Assembly (NCBI GenBank): GCA_018907035.1
Contig: JACCIC010000135.1
Span: forward strand, 620,001-684,000
Source: Sycobia sp. Sy_11
Lineage: Eukaryota > Arthropoda > Insecta > Hymenoptera > Epichrysomallidae
Reading direction: 5' to 3'
Length of the DNA stretch: 64,000 bases
In this document: piece by piece, positions 58,206-64,000 of the stretch
Position numbering within the stretch: the first letter of the stretch is position 1
Layout of the letters: every line of letters starts with the position of its first letter
Notes under the pieces: model-generated
What the model was told of the DNA's origin: nothing
Database searches by the model: none
What the model saw: only the letters and a program-made list of their open reading frames with translations
Translations under genes and position numbers: made by a program

Positions 58206-58665
58206 TTTGAAAATATTCGAATCCATAAAAATTCAAAGTAAGCTAATGGGGTATTCTCTGATATAGGAATATTTTCTTAAAAATTAGCATGACTTAAAAA
58301 GTTTTTTATGGAAGAGAAATAGACAAAATCCAAAAATACACCGTCACTCCCCCAGAATCATCAAATATTTCTGAAGAAGCATTTGGTTATGATTTACAAT
58401 TCCTATAATCAGCATATTCCTCTTCTGGTTCTGATTAACAAGTACTTCAAGCATTCATTATTTTGGCTAAAGGAAAGAAATTTCTGTTGTAGACTGGTGA
58501 TGGACTCTATGAGTTATTACACTGAATACCACAATTTTGTATGTATGAAAAGACCAAATCAAAATCAAAAGGTATTCCATAGGACAGATAGTAAAAATAA
58601 TTATCAAAGTGAAAAACGAGAGCAGATACTCAATTCAAACAATATAATGAAAAGTACGAAAGTAT
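58206..58665. other. Unassigned AT-rich sequence right of piggyBac
   Basis: Should contain the piggyBac N-terminus and its right end if the copy were complete, but I see no TTAA-CC terminus matching 40411. A short CCGTCACTCC at 58341 is inverted at 58673 (GGAGTGACGG). Confidence 0.35.
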
Positions 58666-58964
58666 TGTAATGGTGGAGTGACGGTAGAGTAACGGTAGCA
58701 AAAGCTTGTGGCAAGCGAATCGTTGAGGAACATATACCGTTCAGACGACTGTTCTTGTGTCAGAACGCTGCACGACGGTGTTGCGCGATGTAGCGGTCGA
58801 GAGTAGAATTAACCTCTCTCACTACGAGTCTCTGTTTTATCACTTCAAATACCTACGGGAATTAAAGTTTTTTCTTCACTGTACTTCAGCAAGTAATGCT
58901 GAAGTATTTTTACTAAAGAATTACAGTTTTTGCTTATTGCACTTCAACAAATAAATATATTACA
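58666..58964. repeat. Possible LTR, about 300 bp
   Basis: Begins TGTAATGGTGG and ends TATATTACA, giving TG...CA with 6-bp inverted termini. It is GC-richer at the start and has AATAAATA near the end. There is no target duplication (AGTAT against TGCTG) and no second copy, so it is only a candidate; the BEL/Pao relic at 61250-61900 is a possible source. Confidence 0.3.
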
Positions 58965-59338
58965 TGCTGAAGTACAAGGCCATTATCGATTGCTTCACAT
59001 TATTTTTGCAATATTAAGCTTATTAAGGTAAATTAATACTATCCACGATATGCATAACAGATATCATTTGGAAGTATAGTCTTATTTAGTTTTTCAATTA
59101 AATCATCACAACTTTTTTACTTGGATAAAACATGCTTGACCCCCTTCTAAAATTCCACCACTTTGTCCTCTGTAATGCGAATCGAATAGGCTTATGATGT
59201 AATTTTTTATTACGATGACTTGGAAAATATCATTGCATATCAAAATTTCATTTGTTTTTGAACTCAGGCAAGCCGATAATAAATTTGTCAGATTTGGCAC
59301 AACATTATCACTGAAATCGTTGTACCAATGTCCATATA

Positions 59339-59373
59339 CGAGGGTGGATTGATAAGTTTTCGGCCTGACCAAG
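59339..59373. repeat. Mariner left TIR
   Basis: 35 bp from CGAGGGTGG to GGCCTGACCAAG. Its inverted partner is at 60591-60625. Confidence 0.9.
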
Positions 59374-59516
59374 ACATGGCGCCACTAGCCCTATATTGAT
59401 GTGGCGTTCTTTAGTACCATCCTTAGATAGCTTGTAGCTATAGTTTCAGTCCGATCGCCATGTTAGTTTAGTTTTGAGAGCACGCTGAACAAGACGCCTC
59501 TGTGTTTTTCGTAAAA

Positions 59517-60557
59517 ATGGAAAAGCTGGAAAATCGTGCTGTCATCAAATACTTTGATTTGAAGGGGTTAACGTCAAAGGAAATTAAAGAAGAGATGGAC
59601 TCAACACTAAGAACATCCTCCCCATCATATTCAACCGTTAAGCAGTGGGTTTCCGAGTTTAAAAAGGGTCGCGTGAGCACCTCTGATGACCCTCGCTCAG
59701 GACGCCCCACTGAGGTCACAACTCCAGATATGATCGAAAAAATCCATCAAATAGTGTTGAAAGACCGCAGATTAAAAGTGCGTGAGATAACTGAGATCTG
59801 TAAAATGTCATATGAACGTGTACAAAATATTTTGCACCAACATTTGTATATGGAAAAGCTCTGCGCAAGATGGGTGCCGCGCTTGCTAATAGTCGACCAA
59901 AAATTGATTCAAAAGAACATTTCTACCGCTAATTTGAGGTTGTGTAAGCGTAATTCAAGCGAATTTTTGCGTCGATTCGTAACCGTCGACGAAACTTGGA
60001 TCCACGACTGCACTCCTGAAACTAAACAACTGTGGATTGGACCAGGGGAACCAACTCCAAAGAAGGCAAAAACAATTTTTTCGGCGAACAAGGTTATGGC
60101 TACTGTTTTTTGGGATACAAGAGGTATTATGTACATTGATTATCTTGAAAAGGGTAAAACTATCACTGGTCAATACTACGCAGACTTATTACAACGTTTG
60201 AGCCACGAAGTAAAAATTAAACGACCTCATCTGGCAAAGAAAAACATCTTGTTTTATCACGATAACGCACCAGCGCACACGTCAGTCGTGTCGATGGCTA
60301 AAATCAACGATCTGAACTTTGAATTGAAGCCGCATCCTCCCTACTCTCCAGACCTAGCCGCGAGTGACTATTATTTGTTTCCTAACCTCAAAAAATGGCT
60401 TGGCGGTATGAGATTTACGGACAATGAAGAAGTAATCGAAGCTGTAAATGGGTATTCTGAGGAGCATGACGAATCAGTCTATAGAGATGGCATTAGTAGA
60501 CTAGAGCATCGCTATGAGAAATGTATTAGCCTTGGAGGAGATTATTTTGAGATATAA
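59517..60557 (+). CDS. Mariner transposase, intact
   Basis: 346 aa from ATG 59517; the frame is open 15 bases further upstream but without an ATG. The N-terminal half has two helix-turn-helix DNA-binding regions (residues about 5-50 and 70-110) with SGRPTEV between them as linker. The WVPRLL at 119-124 stands where most mariners have WVPHEL. Catalytic residues are D158 (VTVDETWIH), D249 (FYHDNAPAH) and D284 (YSPDLAASDYYLF), i.e. D,D34D. Length is normal and there are no stops. It should cut and paste at TA. Activity is plausible but the altered WVPHEL motif, linked to dimer contacts in the family, may weaken or change it. It is not the same subfamily as the relic at 24391-39605. Confidence 0.9.
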   Translation: MEKLENRAVIKYFDLKGLTSKEIKEEMDSTLRTSSPSYSTVKQWVSEFKKGRVSTSDDPRSGRPTEVTTPDMIEKIHQIVLKDRRLKVREITEICKMSYERVQNILHQHLYMEKLCARWVPRLLIVDQKLIQKNISTANLRLCKRNSSEFLRRFVTVDETWIHDCTPETKQLWIGPGEPTPKKAKTIFSANKVMATVFWDTRGIMYIDYLEKGKTITGQYYADLLQRLSHEVKIKRPHLAKKNILFYHDNAPAHTSVVSMAKINDLNFELKPHPPYSPDLAASDYYLFPNLKKWLGGMRFTDNEEVIEAVNGYSEEHDESVYRDGISRLEHRYEKCISLGGDYFEI

Positions 60558-60590
60558 AACAAAATTCTTAAATAGAAAAACGTTGTTTTT

Positions 60591-60625
60591 CTTGGTCAGG
60601 CCGGAAACTTATCAATCCACGCTCG
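60591..60625. repeat. Mariner right TIR
   Basis: CTTGGTCAGGCC to CCACGCTCG, the inverse of 59339-59373 with two changes. Confidence 0.9.
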
Positions 60626-61249
60626 TATGATACCGTTAATTTTGATTTGACATGTTTCATTACCAATAACTGCAACTAGACACAACTCTTAGACCGAAGT
60701 CAAATAATCTATATTAATCTCATCAATAGATACCGGTTGACCCTTGTTAATGTTTTGCCGATAAAGCTGGTCTTCACATAAGAGAATATTATCTGCTGTA
60801 TTTAAATTCCACGTGTCTGGATTTTTAATACAAGTTATGCCTATTGCTACTGCTGCCATTGTTGTACTATTGTCTATTTCTTCATTTTTTACTTTTTTTC
60901 TGTTATTAAAAACAAAATATAAAAAGGATATTATATATTACAATCAATGTTATAGTGAATATTTACGGCAGGAAACCATACATATACCACTCCAACAGTA
61001 TACGACTATAATATGATTTTGCTTCTGTCATGAATTAACTAATCTAAAATCATAAACTATGGTATTATACTAGTGTGTAAATTCATTTTTACCTCGTGAA
61101 GCTTAGTTTTGTTGTTTTGCTTATTAGAAAACTGCGTCAGAACGTAAATAATAAACGTCCACAGATATTCACTTCATTCATTCATTGTTCTAACAGTTGA
61201 TAAAAATAACTTTATTAGACAAGTTGGATTCTCCTATAACTGTACACAA

Positions 61250-61900
61250 ATATCATTTGAAAGACTTCATAACAGCTTCCCATATGTCATGAAAATTAGG
61301 GGCTCTCGGAGAAATGAGATGCCATTCCTGACCATTCCATTTGATCTTTGGCCAGACTAGGCGCAAGTATTGGCTCTGAAACAGAAGCTTTTATAAAGAG
61401 ATACAAAATTTTAGCTGCACTATCCAGAAAGATTTTGCCATATCGTTGTAAATTTCTTTACAGAGAACTCAACACGTAGTCAACCTCAGAAACGTCGCTA
61501 AATATGTTTGTGTGATAAGATCAGACGCTAATACAAAATGAATTGCTTTCACGATCAAATAAACAAAAACTGCCGCATTCCCTATAAAATACTTTTGTCC
61601 TCTGTTAGAAGGTGCCTTAATGTAAAAAGGACTTGAAAAGTCAACTCCAGTATGTTGAAAAAGTGAAGCAGTACTATCTCTAATTATAGGGAGTGATTCC
61701 ATCAACTGCTCCTAAAAGTAAGCATTTTGTCGGAAACACCTGACACATTGACAAACTATTTAACGAATAATAATTCGAGAATAGCTTGTCCAAAAACCTT
61801 TAGACAAATCATATTGCACAATTTTAGATACCTCATGTAATGTACAAAAATTTTTTTTCTAATATAAATGACTGTATATTATCACCGATCTCCAACGAAT
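61250..61900 (-). pseudogene. BEL/Pao integrase relic
   Basis: Frame 61705-61469 reads MESLPIIRDSTASLFQHTG, VDFSSPFYIKAP and FVYLIVKAIHFVLASDLITQ, matching the start of the BEL/Pao integrase core (…GVDFAGPF…; first catalytic Asp kept). Upstream is a CVRCFRQNA-like zinc part with a stop. Downstream, near 61330-61260, WNGQEWHLISPRAPNFHDIW and EAVMKSFK match the W.F.PP.APH..G.WEA.VKS.K block that holds the catalytic Glu. The part between is deleted or scrambled, so it is dead. Confidence 0.75.
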
Positions 61901-64000
61901 CATTTCGTACAATAGGCTTTATGGCAGGTATTCGGAGGTAACAGACCTCCTAGTTCGAAAAACTTCGAAAAACCAGATAGTTGAACTATAAAACGACCAT
62001 CAAAATCCCTAAAATACGTAGATTTAAAATTATTCCAATATTTTTGTTCTGCAGATTCCAAAATCTGGACGAGCTAATTACAAACTATGGATATGGTTCC
62101 AATGTCCAGAGACGATTCTGTCACTTGACAGCAAATTGGAAACACACTTCACCTCTAAAGTTGTAAAAAGATGTGCCGTCGTTTTCGTGGTATTATCGAT
62201 GTCTACATTACCGATTAAAACCTAGTCAAGGACCAGACGACAGTACCACTGGACCAGTATGTGGAGATGAAACTCGACGTATTATACTCGTCCGTATCGA
62301 ACCAAGTAGAAATAACAGAAAATAAATCTATTCGTATTAGTATATGCTCCTGCAAATGGAGCGATATACTATACGTGTCAAACTAAGTACAAGAACAGGA
62401 ATATAAATTGAAAGCGTATAATGTAAATATATACGTATTAGTATATACTCCTACAAATTAAGCAATATACTGCATATTGATAGCAACAATCCGGCTCAAA
62501 GGACCAAAATAGAATAATATATCATCCAAGTTGAGAATCTGCAGCAATGTTCATCAATTCAATTGTAAAAACTTGGTGGATATAAGTGCATACTGCAAGT
62601 TTTCTCTGAAAACTAAGATAGCCTAGATTTCAAAATGTAATTAAAAGTGTAAATTTTCATAATCCATTCGTGCAAAAAGGACCATGAAACCAGCATATAT
62701 CTAGCCATAATTTTACTAGATTTCTTATCCCAATATGCAAAAGTAATTTTAAATAGATAGCCAATAAAAACGTTTTTGTAAACGAAGTAAATCTGTAATA
62801 GAGGTTTTCTTTCTTTGAACTACCAAAAATGGCTAAGAATTGTATAGAATTTCGCAATAGCGTTAACTTGTCGTTTTCTTAGAGTCTGTTCCCTGTAGCT
62901 TCCCATTTTGTTATGAAATAGGGTCTTTTTGTATTGATTGGTCTGACAGGTTTAGCATAACATAAAAACAACACGACACTCTCTAAAATATACTTGCGTG
63001 TATCCAGTATATTTTCCAAGAAAATTTTAATTTATTATATTAAATTTTATTATTCCCGATTACTTTAAACAAAATATCCAGTATCTTTTGAAAATTCCTA
63101 AAAATTATAAAAACTTTAACCATTTTAATGTATTTGTTACCGAAAAATTCTAAATTTTGAAGTCTCCATTTCCAAGCTGCAATACAGCAATTCATACATG
63201 CTAGATGTCCTACACCGACATAATGTACAAACATTTTAAATTAAATTTAATTTAAAATTTTCAAGTTATTTACGAAATTTATATGAAATTATTAAATTAA
63301 ATTAAATTAAAAGTTATTTACTATATTTAAATTAAATTGAATTTTTAATTTATAAAAGTTATTTACTCAGCAAAATATAAATTTTTCAAGGACTCGTTTT
63401 ATGATATTTCAATTGCATGAACATGTACTAAAAATACTAAAACAGCATAGAAACTAATTTGTAGGAGTAAAGTAAAAATCTATTCTTTACAATTATATGT
63501 TTTGTATATATAAATTGTAATAAATGGAGAATTTAATAAAGTATGTGATAAAATGGACATTAATAAATACAATGATTAAACAAAGATGAAGCTTATTCTA
63601 TAAATATTTAAACAATTCCGAAGATTTTTAAATATTTGTAAAATTCTTCATAACTTTGTAAAGTTTGAAATGTTTAGATAAATAAATTTTTAGATCGTAC
63701 AATTTTTAATGAATATACTAGATATTATGGTATTATATTAATTAGAATTCAAACGATTGAGCATGAGAATTAAAATTGAAAAATTGATGTAACAGGTTTT
63801 GGGATAAAGTGAAACTTGTTTATTTCATGTTATTTTGCAAGGGATGAATTACATCATAATGTTGGAAAAAATGTTTTTAATTGCAGAACATTGGTTTTTT
63901 CTTATTTTTCATGACAATGAATACCGTATTAGAGGAGTACTCATACCGATAGGGACATGTAATCTAGGCACCATAGGGGTTGTTGTAGTCGATGGAGGTC
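61901..64000. other. Unassigned AT-rich sequence
   Basis: No convincing gene. A weak coding-like trace on the minus strand at 62980-62830 (TCQTNQYKKTLFHNKMGSYR) has stops and I cannot assign it. About 62320-62390 and 62435-62475 are imperfect direct copies of TATTAGTATATGCTCCTGCA, spaced by about 113 bp. 63235-63360 is a TTAAATTAAA-rich low-complexity stretch. Confidence 0.4.

Larger units (their letters stand above)
59339..60625 (+). mobile_element. Intact mariner element
   Basis: 1287 bp, bounded by TA at 59337-59338 and 60626-60627. The terminal inverted repeats are about 35 bp: CGAGGGTGGATTGATAAG… on the left, and the inverse of …CTTATCAATCCACGCTCG on the right, with two mismatches by eye. 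It contains one complete transposase gene. Size and layout are typical of full-length mariner. Confidence 0.9.
59106..60890 (-). pseudogene. Relic of FDSHSR-type cysteine-peptidase-like ORF, split by mariner
   Basis: Right of the mariner the minus strand reads STTMAAVAIGITCIK, NTADNILLCEDQLYRQN and DYLTSV followed by a stop. Left of it the frame continues GHWYNDFSDNVV, NEILICNDIFQVIVIK and NYIISLFDSHYRGQSGG. The spacing and motifs (D.IL..GD.LY..., then FDSHSR..G) are those of a peptidase-like domain often found in invertebrate repeat-borne ORFs, of the OTU/C76-like type. The function is unproven; it may come from a large DNA transposon or helicase-bearing element. Disabled by a stop and the insertion. 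Confidence 0.5.

Noticed and set aside
62830..62980. Minus-strand TCQTNQYKK trace as an integrase zinc finger
   Set aside because: Contains a stop and lacks the paired histidines; too weak to name.

Overview
The window looks like repeat-rich, AT-rich insect nuclear DNA. An ant or other hymenopteran is my best guess, from the mix of mariner, piggyBac, BEL/Pao, R1-like and GC-rich Ty3/Gypsy elements plus abundant (TA)n and (GA)n. I found no convincing host gene; everything I can interpret is a transposable element, a relic of one, or simple repeat.

Layout. 1-7097: a decayed plus-strand Ty3/Gypsy element (gag, pol, probable 3' LTR). 7.1-13.3 kb: microsatellites, a Mutator-like transposase relic, and two convergent copies (9598-10985 and 11716-12895) of a noncoding retroposon that carries a ~59-bp minisatellite and ends in an RTE-like tail with (GATAT)n. 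13351-18096: a minus-strand R1-clade LINE lying in a (TG)n tract. 18.1-24.2 kb: more dispersed repeats, a solo LTR with a 5-bp duplication, and a third copy of the minisatellite retroposon with a tRNA-derived SINE inside.

24391-39605: a minus-strand mariner cut in two by a ~13,987-bp, almost completely palindromic element (25249-39235) flanked by TTAA duplications. Its two ~7-kb arms meet at a (TA)n tract near 32080. This is the most unusual structure in the window.

40411-58205: a minus-strand piggyBac relic split by two later insertions. One is a plus-strand CR1/L2-like LINE (about 41432-46148), itself interrupted by a SINE-like element. The other is a complete, apparently very young minus-strand Ty3/Gypsy element (46244-57129). 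That element has LTRs identical by eye except for one (GA) repeat length, an ATAC target duplication, PBS, PPT, gag, pol and a non-env third ORF of unknown function. Its pol ends in a basic tail with two AT-hook-like motifs.

58.2-64 kb: an LTR-like fragment, a relic of an invertebrate FDSHSR-type cysteine-peptidase-like ORF split by an intact mariner (59339-60625, 346-aa transposase), a BEL/Pao integrase relic, and about 2 kb in which I recognise nothing.

The insertion order can be read from the nesting: mariner into an older repeat, then the palindrome into mariner; and piggyBac first, then LINE and Gypsy into it. Only the second Gypsy element and the second mariner look recent enough to be active or recently active.
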